Source: Methylobacterium adhaesivum (GTDB lineage Bacteria > Pseudomonadota > Alphaproteobacteria > Rhizobiales > Beijerinckiaceae). From it: a stretch of DNA of 64,000 bases. The stretch is from positions 1 through 64,000 of the forward strand of contig NZ_BPQD01000016.1 of the NCBI RefSeq assembly GCF_022179065.1, given 5' to 3'. Numbering within the stretch: position 1 is the stretch's first letter; every line of letters starts with the position of its first letter. The translations under genes and the position numbers were made by a program. This document shows positions 46,402-53,673 of this stretch, piece by piece. Under the pieces are notes generated by a model. The model saw only the letters and a list, made by a program, of their open reading frames with translations, was not told where the DNA came from and made no database searches.

Positions 46402-46450
46402 TCCGTTGACATGGGTGATTAAGTCGGCCCTGTCAACGGATATGACGGAT
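46402..46450 (-). promoter_or_regulatory. Operator 3 upstream of parB
   Basis: The inverted repeat TCCGTTGACA (46402-46411) and TGTCAACGGA (46431-46440) flanks a 19-base centre. The right arm runs into the 18-base operator TCAACGGATATGACGGAT (46433-46450). TTGACA -35 sequences are embedded in both arms, so the site could bind the repressor over the leftward promoter. Confidence 0.6.
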
Positions 46451-46453
46451 GGA

Positions 46454-46741
46454 TTAAAAGGGAATATCGTCATCGAGGTCGAAGCCGAGCCGGTTCGTAC
46501 CGCGACCGCCGAAGCCGCCGCTTACCGGAGGCGTGCGAGGGCGGCCCGTGCTTTCCGGGGTGACGGGCTCGCACTTCTGAAGGGCGCCAATCGGAAGCTC
46601 GGTCTGATGAAGCGTCCCGGTGTCGTCGGTCCCGCACCATGCGACGCACACGGATTCATCCGTGACGGCGGTCACGGTCATATCGGGCGAGCCCGACTTC
46701 AGTTCGACGAGATCGCCGACGGCGAAAGGGGGGCGGCGCAT
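46454..46741 (-). CDS. DUF2158/YodC-like protein with SSB-type C-terminal tail
   Basis: This 95-residue protein has a YodC-like domain (FAVGDLVELKSGSPDMTV, then VCVAWCGTDDTG). A Gly/Pro linker follows, ending LGFDLDDDIPF. The last six residues DDDIPF are the end of the SSB acidic tip that binds SSB-partner proteins (PriA, RecO, chi). This suggests a small protein that recruits or competes for such partners. The start at 46741 is preferred over the long one. Confidence 0.75.
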   Translation of the reverse strand: MRRPPFAVGDLVELKSGSPDMTVTAVTDESVCVAWCGTDDTGTLHQTELPIGALQKCEPVTPESTGRPRTPPVSGGFGGRGTNRLGFDLDDDIPF

Positions 46742-46746
46742 GGGGC

Positions 46747-46851
46747 TCAGTCCAGGGGTGGGAGGGGGATGGTCTCGACGCCGGCCTCGGCAAACATCGC
46801 GCAAGCGGCGTTGATCGACTCGGCCCATGCCTCGACGCTCGGGCGGGTCAT
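46747..46851 (-). CDS. Tiny prophage protein
   Basis: This 34-residue frame (TRPSVEAWAESINAACAMFA, then GVETIPLPPLD) starts at ATG 46851 overlapping the stop of the DnaA-like gene by four bases (ATGA). Translational coupling supports it. Function unknown. Confidence 0.5.
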   Translation of the reverse strand: MTRPSVEAWAESINAACAMFAEAGVETIPLPPLD

Positions 46852-47396
46852 GCCGTCCCCTTCGGCCATTCGAGCTTCCAAAGGTGGGCGATCCACGCCT
46901 CGACGGTATCCTCGGCCGGGCGCCCGTACTTCCTCACGACGGCCTCGACGCGCTTGCAGCCGTGCAAGACGGTCGTGTGATCCCGGTCGCCGAACGCCTT
47001 GCCGATTTGCGGGAGCGAGCGGCCGGTGAAGCGGCGGCTGACGTAGAAGGCGATTTGCCGGGACTTCACGATCGGCGCCGTGCGGCGCTCGCTCTTCATG
47101 GCTGCAACGTGCATCCCCGTCCCATGACAGACGGCGCGGATCACGGGCGCGATCGGGGCGTTCGCGCCGTTGGACGGGAGGCCGGTCGCGAGAACCGGGG
47201 CGAGGTTCAGGGGCGCCGGGGCGGGGGGCTCGACGAAGGCCGGCTCGGGCGGGAGCGGGATCGCCGGGCCGAGCCCGCGCTTTTCGATCCGGGGCGGGGG
47301 CGAGGGGCGCACGCGCTCGATCGGAACGATCGGCATCGGCGGGCGGCCGTTGCTCATGATCGGGCGGATGATCTCGAAGGTGTGAAATCCGGTCAT
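46848..47396 (-). CDS. DnaA domain IV-like protein
   Basis: The 182-residue protein has a Pro-rich N-terminal half (PIVPIERVRPSPPPRIEKR...) and a C-terminal region RQIAFYVSRRFTGRSLPQIGKAFGDRDHTTVLHGCKRVE (in pieces). This is the DnaA-box binding signature; DnaA itself has GRDHTTV, and here DHTTV is at 139-143. There is no AAA+ ATPase part. It could bind DnaA boxes of host or phage. It overlaps the lytic transglycosylase by four bases. Confidence 0.8.
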   Translation of the reverse strand: MTGFHTFEIIRPIMSNGRPPMPIVPIERVRPSPPPRIEKRGLGPAIPLPPEPAFVEPPAPAPLNLAPVLATGLPSNGANAPIAPVIRAVCHGTGMHVAAMKSERRTAPIVKSRQIAFYVSRRFTGRSLPQIGKAFGDRDHTTVLHGCKRVEAVVRKYGRPAEDTVEAWIAHLWKLEWPKGTA

Positions 47397-47803
47397 GAAT
47401 GCCCCCCGAGAACCTTGCGGCCGTAGGCCGTGCAAACCGGGCGGGCGTAGGTCCCGCGGTTGTAAAGGCTGATCCCCGCGCACCCGGCGCCGCCCCGGCT
47501 CAGGGCCTCGCGAAGGTAGCGCATCGCCCCGTCGAGGTTCTGACGGCAGTCGAGGGGATTGCGGACCCCGAGGGCGCGAGCGGTGCGGGGCATAAGCTGA
47601 CCGAGCCCCGCGGCGCCGCTCCGGTTGCGGGCGTTGCAGCGGTATCCCGACTCGACCCTGACGACGCCGTGAGCGATGCGGCCGGGAACGCCGTGCTTGG
47701 CGGCGTAGTGATCGACGAGGGCGTGAACGCCCTCGCTCCCGTCGGCGAGGGCCGGGGCGGCAAAAGCCGCCACGGCGAACGCCATGAGCGCCAGGCGCTT
47801 CAC
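47393..47803 (-). CDS. Lytic transglycosylase, secreted
   Basis: This 136-residue protein has a signal peptide (MKRLALMAFAVAAFAAPALA) and the SLT fold: HGVVRVESGYRC (catalytic Glu51), NRSGAAGLGQLMPRTARAL, and ISLYNRGTYARP. It cleaves peptidoglycan glycosidic bonds in the periplasm. It is an isolated wall-degrading gene in the leftward block, away from the head genes. Confidence 0.88.
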   Translation of the reverse strand: MKRLALMAFAVAAFAAPALADGSEGVHALVDHYAAKHGVPGRIAHGVVRVESGYRCNARNRSGAAGLGQLMPRTARALGVRNPLDCRQNLDGAMRYLREALSRGGAGCAGISLYNRGTYARPVCTAYGRKVLGGHS

Positions 47804-48912
47804 TTCATCAGCCCTTCGACCGCGGCGTCGATCGCCTCGATCGTCAGGCCGATCGCGCGGTCACGGGCCGGACTCAGCACGTCAGTCGGGCTCTCGCCCC
47901 GCGCTTGGCTCAGGGTGTTACGGGCGCGCGTGAGAGCCTGAACGCCCGCCGTCACGTCCCGGCGGCCCTGCTCGCGAGCGGCACGCACCATGCGGATGAC
48001 CGTCGCCGCCGAGGCGGTATAGAGCCCGGCATGGTCGACGCAGTGAAACCCTTGCTGCTCGGCCGCTTCGAGGATGAAGTTCTCTTCTTCCGTGAAGAAG
48101 GGCTCGGGCTCGACCTCGGGGGTCGGGTCGATCTCGGGCTCGGGCTGGCGGCCGATCCCATAGATCGCCCGAAACACGTCGCCGGGGACCTCGCTCGCGT
48201 CGACCTCATAGAACCGGGCGTCGGGGCCGGCCCTGGCGATCACGGCCTCGCGGACCTCGGGCGGGAGCGAGGCCGGGTCGATCTCGACGAAGCCCGGCGG
48301 GAGCGACGAGGGGGCGGGCGCCTCGTCGGCATCGTCGCGGGGAAGATGCTTCTCGGCGACCGTGATGATCCGCTCGAAGTGACCGTCGGCGATCCCGTGC
48401 GGGGCGTCCTGAGCGATCAGCACGACCGCGGCGAGGGCGTCCTTCAGGGTCTCGCTGTCGGTCGCCCTGGCGAGCGCAACGCCCTCGGGGACGTAGGGGC
48501 CGAGCACGGTCGAAACGTCGTGGATCGAGCCGAGGCCGGTCGCGCAAAGGTAGGCCCGCCCGATCGCCTTCGAGAGGTCAACGATCGCCGCCTCGGCGAT
48601 GCGAAGGTGACGCTCGCCCCGCTGGGCCTCGGCGGCGTACATGCCGCCCGAGCGGGCGTTGACCTCGGCGACGTGAATGGCGGCGTCGCGCTGTCGGGCG
48701 ACCGAGATCAGGGTCGCTTCGAGGCTGTTGCGTTCGCGACGGCAGGCGTCGAGCGCGACGTGCTGATCGCGCACCGTCTCGCGAAGGCCGTCGATCGAGT
48801 CCTTACTGAAGTCGACCCGCTCGAAAAGCTCTTCGACGAGGCGGGCGAGGATCGGGCCGGGCAAGGCTCCGCCGTTCACGGGCGCGCGGCCCGCGGTGCA
48901 ATTCGTGCTCAT
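47800..48912 (-). CDS. Hypothetical coiled-coil prophage protein
   Basis: The 370-residue protein has a central coiled-coil stretch (RDQHVALDACRRERNSLEAT, then RQRDAAIHVAEVNARSG), a Pro/Glu-rich part, and a helical C-terminus. It overlaps the lytic transglycosylase start by four bases. No family recognised. Confidence 0.65.
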   Translation of the reverse strand: MSTNCTAGRAPVNGGALPGPILARLVEELFERVDFSKDSIDGLRETVRDQHVALDACRRERNSLEATLISVARQRDAAIHVAEVNARSGGMYAAEAQRGERHLRIAEAAIVDLSKAIGRAYLCATGLGSIHDVSTVLGPYVPEGVALARATDSETLKDALAAVVLIAQDAPHGIADGHFERIITVAEKHLPRDDADEAPAPSSLPPGFVEIDPASLPPEVREAVIARAGPDARFYEVDASEVPGDVFRAIYGIGRQPEPEIDPTPEVEPEPFFTEEENFILEAAEQQGFHCVDHAGLYTASAATVIRMVRAAREQGRRDVTAGVQALTRARNTLSQARGESPTDVLSPARDRAIGLTIEAIDAAVEGLMK

Positions 48913-48974
48913 GATTTTCTCGAAGGTTTGAGGGGCTTCAGCCGCCTCGGGTGAAGACTATCGGGGCAAGCCGG

Positions 48975-49481
48975 TCAGTTGACGTTGACGACCAGGGGCT
49001 CGACGCGAAGACGAAACGGCTTGTCGCTGTAGAGATACGATCCGTTCCACTGGCGATATTCGTCGTTCTGATTCCAGTAGAAGACATATTCGCCCGACGA
49101 GCCGAACGTGCCCTCGTCGGACGGGGCCGGGGTCGCGAGGTACGTGTCGGCGGCGTTGCCGGGCTGAACCTTCCGCACGATCGAGGTCGGGTCGGTCAGG
49201 CGCTTCGAGCCGGAAGTGATCTTGCCCTTGACGCCCTCATACATGACGGGCTGACCGGACTGGTTGAGCAGGATCACGAAGCCCATGGCGCCGGGGCGGG
49301 AGGTCTGCTCGATCCGGCGCTTGATATTGTCGATCTCGGCGTTCTCGACGAACGTGATCGAGTTCGCGGCTTCGGCCGCCTTCTTCGCCTGAGCGTTCTT
49401 CACGGTCGGGGCGGGCGACGCCGGCACGTTGCAGGCGGTCAGGGCGAGAGCGAGGACGGCGAGGGTCAGGGCGCGCTTCAT
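48975..49481 (-). CDS. Prophage lipoprotein
   Basis: This 168-residue protein has an N-terminal signal with lipobox LALTAC (lipidation at Cys17) and a mature domain with VILLNQSGQPVMYEGVKGK and a WNQNDEYRQWNG region. The start MKRALTLAVLALALTAC is preferred. It is likely attached to the outer or inner membrane; the role may be superinfection exclusion or lysis control, but this is inference. Confidence 0.75.
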   Translation of the reverse strand: MKRALTLAVLALALTACNVPASPAPTVKNAQAKKAAEAANSITFVENAEIDNIKRRIEQTSRPGAMGFVILLNQSGQPVMYEGVKGKITSGSKRLTDPTSIVRKVQPGNAADTYLATPAPSDEGTFGSSGEYVFYWNQNDEYRQWNGSYLYSDKPFRLRVEPLVVNVN

Positions 49482-49489
49482 GGCGGGGC

Positions 49490-49879
49490 TCACTGGCACG
49501 AGGCGGGGTTCAGGGTCTCGGGCACGTCGCCGTGCTTGAAGATCGACTTATTGACCTTCGCCGAGTTGGCGTTGAAGCGGTTCGCGAGATCGAGGCACGA
49601 GGCGCGAAGCGACGAGAGTTCGATCCGAAGACGCACGCGCTCGGAAGCGTCTTTCTCAGCATCGGCGAGCGTCTTGTGCCCGGCGACCTGAGCAGCGCGC
49701 ACGTTGAATTGCGCGTTTACGTCGTGGAACCATTCGTAAGACTGAACGATATTTTCGGTCTGAAGGGTCTTATTGATGACCCGGCTCGGGGCCGACACGA
49801 TCGACGAGAAGGTCGAATACGCCGCGACGGCGATCGGAAGGGCGATCACCGCGGCAGCGATCAAGAGGCCCTGTTTCAT
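49490..49879 (-). CDS. Membrane-anchored prophage protein
   Basis: This 129-residue protein has an N-terminal hydrophobic helix (GLLIAAAVIALPIAVAAYS) and a soluble helical part with ENIVQSYEWFHDVNAQF. The start overlaps the HNH gene stop by four bases. It is next to the lipoprotein, and the pair may act together at the envelope. Confidence 0.65.
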   Translation of the reverse strand: MKQGLLIAAAVIALPIAVAAYSTFSSIVSAPSRVINKTLQTENIVQSYEWFHDVNAQFNVRAAQVAGHKTLADAEKDASERVRLRIELSSLRASCLDLANRFNANSAKVNKSIFKHGDVPETLNPASCQ

Positions 49880-50241
49880 GCTGCAATCCTCGTTTCTTCG
49901 TGGGAAGTGTATTCGCAGATCAGAGCGGCGCGACTACTGTCTCGGCGCTTCTGATTTTCTTTGTGAGTGACCATCTCTAGATGATCCTCACGAACACAAA
50001 GCCGGTTTCGGCACTTGTGATCTATCTGTTTACGAGGCGGCACGAGCCCGTTTTCATTGACCCATGCCGTGATGTGGACGGCGACCGTTCCACCGTCGAG
50101 GCTCATTCGGGGATACCCCGAGCCCCGACCCGTCTCGCCCGAGGTCGGCCCCGTCCAAACGTGACAGGGCGTATCGAGCAGGCCGGGGACTTCGACCGTG
50201 CGGGCCGCGATCTTCTCGCGGATACGGTCTCGCCGGCTCAC
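49876..50241 (-). CDS. HNH endonuclease
   Basis: This 121-residue protein has an HNH motif of the HNH_3 type: IDHKCRNRLCVREDHLEMVTHKENQ (in pieces). The HNH may act in packaging or homing. GTG start at 50241 overlaps the preceding stop (GTGA). Confidence 0.82.
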   Translation of the reverse strand: MSRRDRIREKIAARTVEVPGLLDTPCHVWTGPTSGETGRGSGYPRMSLDGGTVAVHITAWVNENGLVPPRKQIDHKCRNRLCVREDHLEMVTHKENQKRRDSSRAALICEYTSHEETRIAA

Positions 50242-50444
50242 GGGCGCGCCTCGGCTTTGAGGCGGCGGGACCGGGCGCACCCGAACCGGGCGACCGTCTC
50301 GCCCTCGTGAAGCTCGGCCCGCTTGGCGATGGCGGCTTCAGCCTTCGCGAAGCATTGGGTCGGGGTGACTTCCCCCGGAAGGGGGAAGCGGTCTTCCTGG
50401 CACTCGCCGGTCAGGGCGGAACAGAATAGAACGACGAGGATCAT
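50238..50444 (-). CDS. Small secreted-like prophage protein
   Basis: This 68-residue protein (ILVVLFCSALTGECQEDRFP...) has a hydrophobic N-terminus and several Cys. The start at 50444 gives the shorter plausible version. Role unknown. Confidence 0.55.
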   Translation of the reverse strand: MILVVLFCSALTGECQEDRFPLPGEVTPTQCFAKAEAAIAKRAELHEGETVARFGCARSRRLKAEARP

Positions 50445-50481
50445 TGGAGGGTCGGCCCGGTTCGAAGTTGCTTTCGTGCTC

Positions 50482-50757
50482 TCAGACCATCCCGAGGGCT
50501 TGCATGTAGAGTTCAAGGATCGCTTCCTCTTCCTGGCGCTCGGCGTGATCCTTCAGGCGCAGGGCGATGATCTTGCGAAGAGCCTTCACGTCGAAGCCGG
50601 TGCCTTTGGCCTCGGCGTAAACGTCTTTCATGTCGGCCTTCAGCCCGGCGATCTCTTCGTGAAGGCGTTCGATCCGTTCAATGAAAGCCTTCAACTGATC
50701 GGCGGCGACGCTGCTCGCATCGACGACGGGGGCCGGGGCGGTGTCCGTGGCGCTCAT
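50482..50757 (-). CDS. GapR (DUF2312) family nucleoid protein
   Basis: This 91-residue protein contains the complete DUF2312 core: [45 protein letters not shown], and [17 protein letters not shown]. These match the GapR pattern I recall. GapR in Caulobacter forms a clamp on overtwisted DNA ahead of replication and transcription. The prophage copy could help replicate its own DNA or alter host nucleoid structure. Confidence 0.88.
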   Translation of the reverse strand: MSATDTAPAPVVDASSVAADQLKAFIERIERLHEEIAGLKADMKDVYAEAKGTGFDVKALRKIIALRLKDHAERQEEEAILELYMQALGMV

Positions 50758-50788
50758 GGGTGCGGGTTCCTGCTCGTGCGAGGGCGGA

Positions 50789-51070
50789 TCAGGCGGCGCG
50801 GAACTGAAGCGGAGCGTCGGGGACCGAGCGGAAGCCCTTGGTCGGGTGGAGGTCGAACGCCTTCAGCACGAGGACGCGGCCGAGGTTGGCGTCGATGTAG
50901 AAGGCGGCCGGGAGGAACTGACGGCGCGGCATCTTCAGCGGGCGCAGACCGGCGGCGATGCGGGCGCCGCGCATCAGCTTCTTCAGGCTCGACCCGTGGG
51001 ACGGGCTGATATTGCGGCGGCTGATGTAATAGAGGCCGTCGTTCATGGCGGCGGCGTTCTTCTTCGACAT
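50789..51070 (-). CDS. Hypothetical prophage protein
   Basis: This 93-residue basic protein ([19 protein letters not shown]...) has a Leu/Arg-rich middle and no recognised domain. An alternative start at 51046 (MNDGLYY) exists. Confidence 0.55.
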   Translation of the reverse strand: MSKKNAAAMNDGLYYISRRNISPSHGSSLKKLMRGARIAAGLRPLKMPRRQFLPAAFYIDANLGRVLVLKAFDLHPTKGFRSVPDAPLQFRAA

Positions 51071-51108
51071 GGGGCGGGCTTTCTTCGTGTGGTGGAGGGG
51101 GGAAGGGG

Positions 51109-51330
51109 TCAGACCTCGACGCCGAGGCCGGCGAGGTCGCGGTCGATCGCCTCAATCGCCACGCCGATCACGTCGATCAGGGCGGGCTTCAGGGCGGCGA
51201 CGAGATCGGGACGAAGATCGAAGCCGTTCAAGACGAGGATCGGCTTTGCCCTGGCGTTCATGTGAAGGTCGCGAAGATAGTCTCGCGACTTCTTCAGTTC
51301 ACCGACGCGGGGGAGGTCCGAGAGCTTCAC
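51109..51330 (-). CDS. Hypothetical prophage protein
   Basis: This 73-residue protein begins KLSDLPRVGELKKSRDYLRD and is mostly helical. GTG start. No known domain. Confidence 0.55.
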   Translation of the reverse strand: MKLSDLPRVGELKKSRDYLRDLHMNARAKPILVLNGFDLRPDLVAALKPALIDVIGVAIEAIDRDLAGLGVEV

Positions 51331-51340
51331 GGCCCGGCCC

Positions 51341-51883
51341 TCAATACTTCTTGCCGCCGTGCGCCTGACGGGCGCCGGGCTGATGATCCGCCAGGGTCAC
51401 GTTGAAGGCGCTCTTCTCGGCAATGGCGCCGCCGAGATCGAGCTTCAGCTTGCCGGCGAGATCACCGATCCGAAGCACGGCGTCGGCGAGTTCGACTTCG
51501 AGCATCGGGCGATGGGGCAGCTTGTCGTCCATCAGTCCCTTGCGGTGGCCTTCCATGCCTTCGGCGATCTCGCTCACGATCAGCATGAGCTTCGAGGCGA
51601 CGATGTACGGGAAGGCGCTAGACTCGCTCAGGTCGGTCCCCGTCTCGGGGTCGATCCACCATCCGGCCTCGGAACTCCGGTCGTGGGCGTGCCGCATCAG
51701 AACGTTGCCGGCGGCACGCACGGCGCTCAGGTCGCCCGAAGCGAGGTCGGCAAGGGCGTCGGCGGCCGTAGCGTGAACCGAGTTCTCGTCTACGCTCAGG
51801 GCGTCAGCCGAGATTTCCATGATCCCCTGAAGGGCGTCGATCAGGACGACGTTTTGCTCTTCGAGCTTCGAGACTTCGGACAT
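51341..51883 (-). CDS. MazG-like nucleotide pyrophosphohydrolase
   Basis: This 180-residue protein has the MazG-like core SKLMLIVSEIAEGMEGHRKG and LEVELADAVLRIGDLAG, with the acidic residues of the NTP-PPase motif and a terminal DHQPGARQAHGGKKY. Such enzymes clean nucleotide pools. The ATG at 51883 is preceded by GGGGAAG and preferred over GTG 51904. Confidence 0.78.
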   Translation of the reverse strand: MSEVSKLEEQNVVLIDALQGIMEISADALSVDENSVHATAADALADLASGDLSAVRAAGNVLMRHAHDRSSEAGWWIDPETGTDLSESSAFPYIVASKLMLIVSEIAEGMEGHRKGLMDDKLPHRPMLEVELADAVLRIGDLAGKLKLDLGGAIAEKSAFNVTLADHQPGARQAHGGKKY

Positions 51884-52027
51884 AGCTTCCCCGATCCCGC
51901 TCACGGCGGGTTTTGTTTCGCTGTATTGTTGAAGGGCGCCGCCCCTCGGCCTGTCCGGTATGAGATCAAAGGCCGTAGACGGGGAGGTTATTTAAGTCGC
52001 CCATAGACGGGCGTTGCTGTCGCCTTA

Positions 52028-52333
52028 CTAGGCGGCGAGCGGGAGCGGGGCGCACACCCTCGGCACGAGGGCGAGCAGGGCCTTCTTCGGGCGGACGATA
52101 CCGACGGCATTCATGCCGGCCTCGGTCACGCGGAAGACGACCATTCGGCCATAGTTCGCGGCGTGATCCTCGACGAGCAGGCCGAGCCTTGCGAGGCGCA
52201 TCGCGACCGGGAAGGTTGGCCGTCCCGAGTTCCAGGCGGTGCGATTGCGGTGCGCCGTGGTCTTCGTATCGAGGCCGAGGGCCGCGCGGATCAAGGCGAT
52301 CTCGTCGCCCGAGAGGTTGTCGTTCTCGGTCAT
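52028..52333 (-). CDS. Hypothetical prophage protein
   Basis: This 101-residue protein begins TENDNLSGDEIALIRAALGL and contains AWNSGRPTFPVAMRLARLGLLVED and VVFRVTEAGMNAVG, giving a winged-helix-like impression. Start overlaps the stop of the upstream gene (ATGA). No family named. Confidence 0.6.
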   Translation of the reverse strand: MTENDNLSGDEIALIRAALGLDTKTTAHRNRTAWNSGRPTFPVAMRLARLGLLVEDHAANYGRMVVFRVTEAGMNAVGIVRPKKALLALVPRVCAPLPLAA

Positions 52334-52974
52334 GCGGCCATGCTCCCGCGGGGCTCGATCGCGGCCCGCATCAGGGCGTTGCGACGATTCACGACGCGCT
52401 CGGCTTCGGCCTTCGCGCTGGCGAGGGCGTCGTTCAGGTCTTTCGTCATCGGCCCGAGGGCGCGGTTCACGGCCTCGATCAGGCGAGCCCGCTCGGCCGT
52501 CAGCACCTTCTTCCGGTCCTCGACGAGAACCTTCAGTTCTTCGAGGCGGTGGAGGCTCGCCGAGTCCCATCCGGCGCGACCGGCGACGAGGGCGAAGCGG
52601 GCCTGCTCGAAGCTGTCGAACCGGGCGATCTCGCGGCGCTTCTCGAAGCGGCCGGGCTCGCGATGCTGACCGAACACGTTCGGCGAGCGGTCATAGAGGC
52701 TGACCCGGATCACGTCGGGCTCGCCGTGCTCATTGAGCAGGAAGCCGATCAGCGACTTCGGGGCCTCGCGGTCGATGCGGACGATCCACGCCGGCCCCAT
52801 CGTCTCGGGGTTCGCCTCGCCAAGGATGCGACCACGGATGATCGCGAAGCGCGGCTCGGGCGCCGTGATCGCGGGGGGTTGGGGGGCCGGGGGAGCAAGC
52901 CGGGGAGCGGGCTCGGGGGGCGGGCTGGCGAAGTCGCGGATCGCGGGGCGCGTGGGGGCGGGGCAGTCGAGCAT
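52330..52974 (-). CDS. Hypothetical prophage protein, Pro-rich N-terminus
   Basis: This 214-residue protein has a Pro-rich first third and then beta segments (FAIIRGRILGEANPET, WIVRIDREAPKSLIGFLLN) and a helical C-terminus with Arg/Lys-rich coiled coil. The ATG at 52974 overlaps the preceding stop (TGATG). Unknown function. Confidence 0.6.
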   Translation of the reverse strand: MLDCPAPTRPAIRDFASPPPEPAPRLAPPAPQPPAITAPEPRFAIIRGRILGEANPETMGPAWIVRIDREAPKSLIGFLLNEHGEPDVIRVSLYDRSPNVFGQHREPGRFEKRREIARFDSFEQARFALVAGRAGWDSASLHRLEELKVLVEDRKKVLTAERARLIEAVNRALGPMTKDLNDALASAKAEAERVVNRRNALMRAAIEPRGSMAA

Positions 52975-53321
52975 CACGCGAACTTCCGGGTTGCGGTGGG
53001 GGTCAGCTTCCACACGGTCGCATCGTGGCCGCTCGTGTTGGGGCGGCGCTCGGCAGTCTTCTCGATCTCGCCGAGGGCGAAGAGTTCCGTGAAGCGGGGG
53101 CGCACCGAGAGCACCGATTCCCCCAAGAGGGCGGCCGTCTCGTCGGCGGTCATGTTGCCCGCCATCGCGAGGGCGACGATCACCCTCGCGCGAAGGGTCG
53201 CCGCGCGACCCGAGATCATGGCGGCCGAGGCCGCTGAAGCCCCGCCCCGCTCTTTTGCGCCGGGCGCAAGCGGATAGGGGCCGACCGATTGCTCGGCCGG
53301 GCTGGTAGGCAGGGCGTTCAC
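52974..53321 (-). CDS. Winged-helix prophage regulator
   Basis: This 115-residue protein has a wHTH region (VALAMAGNMTADETAALLGES, then SVRPRFTELFALGEIEKT) and a Thr-rich end. GTG start. It is first in the leftward block below operator 4, so it may regulate the second leftward operon. Confidence 0.65.
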   Translation of the reverse strand: MNALPTSPAEQSVGPYPLAPGAKERGGASAASAAMISGRAATLRARVIVALAMAGNMTADETAALLGESVLSVRPRFTELFALGEIEKTAERRPNTSGHDATVWKLTPTATRKFA

Positions 53322-53360
53322 GTTGCGCCTCGTCGTCGGGGTGGGCGGCCCGTGGGCCGG

Positions 53361-53410
53361 TCCGTTGGATATGACGGAAACAACGGATCAGGTCAACCGT
53401 TATGAACGGA
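53361..53410 (-). promoter_or_regulatory. Operator 4 region upstream of the second leftward operon
   Basis: The stretch has GGATATGACGGA (53367-53378), CAACGGAT (53381-53388) and TCAACCGTTATGAACGGA (53393-53410). All are degenerate copies of the 18-base motif. It sits between the leftward gene starting at 53321 and the rightward gene at 53674. The rest of the 352-base intergenic region has an 8-base inverted repeat (CATATAGG at 53598, CCTATATG at 53637) but no gene. Confidence 0.55.
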
Positions 53411-53673
53411 CCGTCTACGCAATCGAGACAGATACCGTCGGCGGTGTGGTATCGTCGGGGTGGGGGCTTGGTTCGCGGGTCAGACTTATCCACACGGCGA
53501 ACCCTCCGAACTAACACCCCATTGAAATCGTTCAGGAAAGAAAAACGACCTATGAGGTCAGAGTGCAGTATGTATAAGAAGATATAAGGGGGGGAAACAT
53601 ATAGGGGATAAGGGATGGCTCTTTTAACCCCCTTTTCCTATATGGAGACGACTCAACCGAAGGACCCCTGAGA

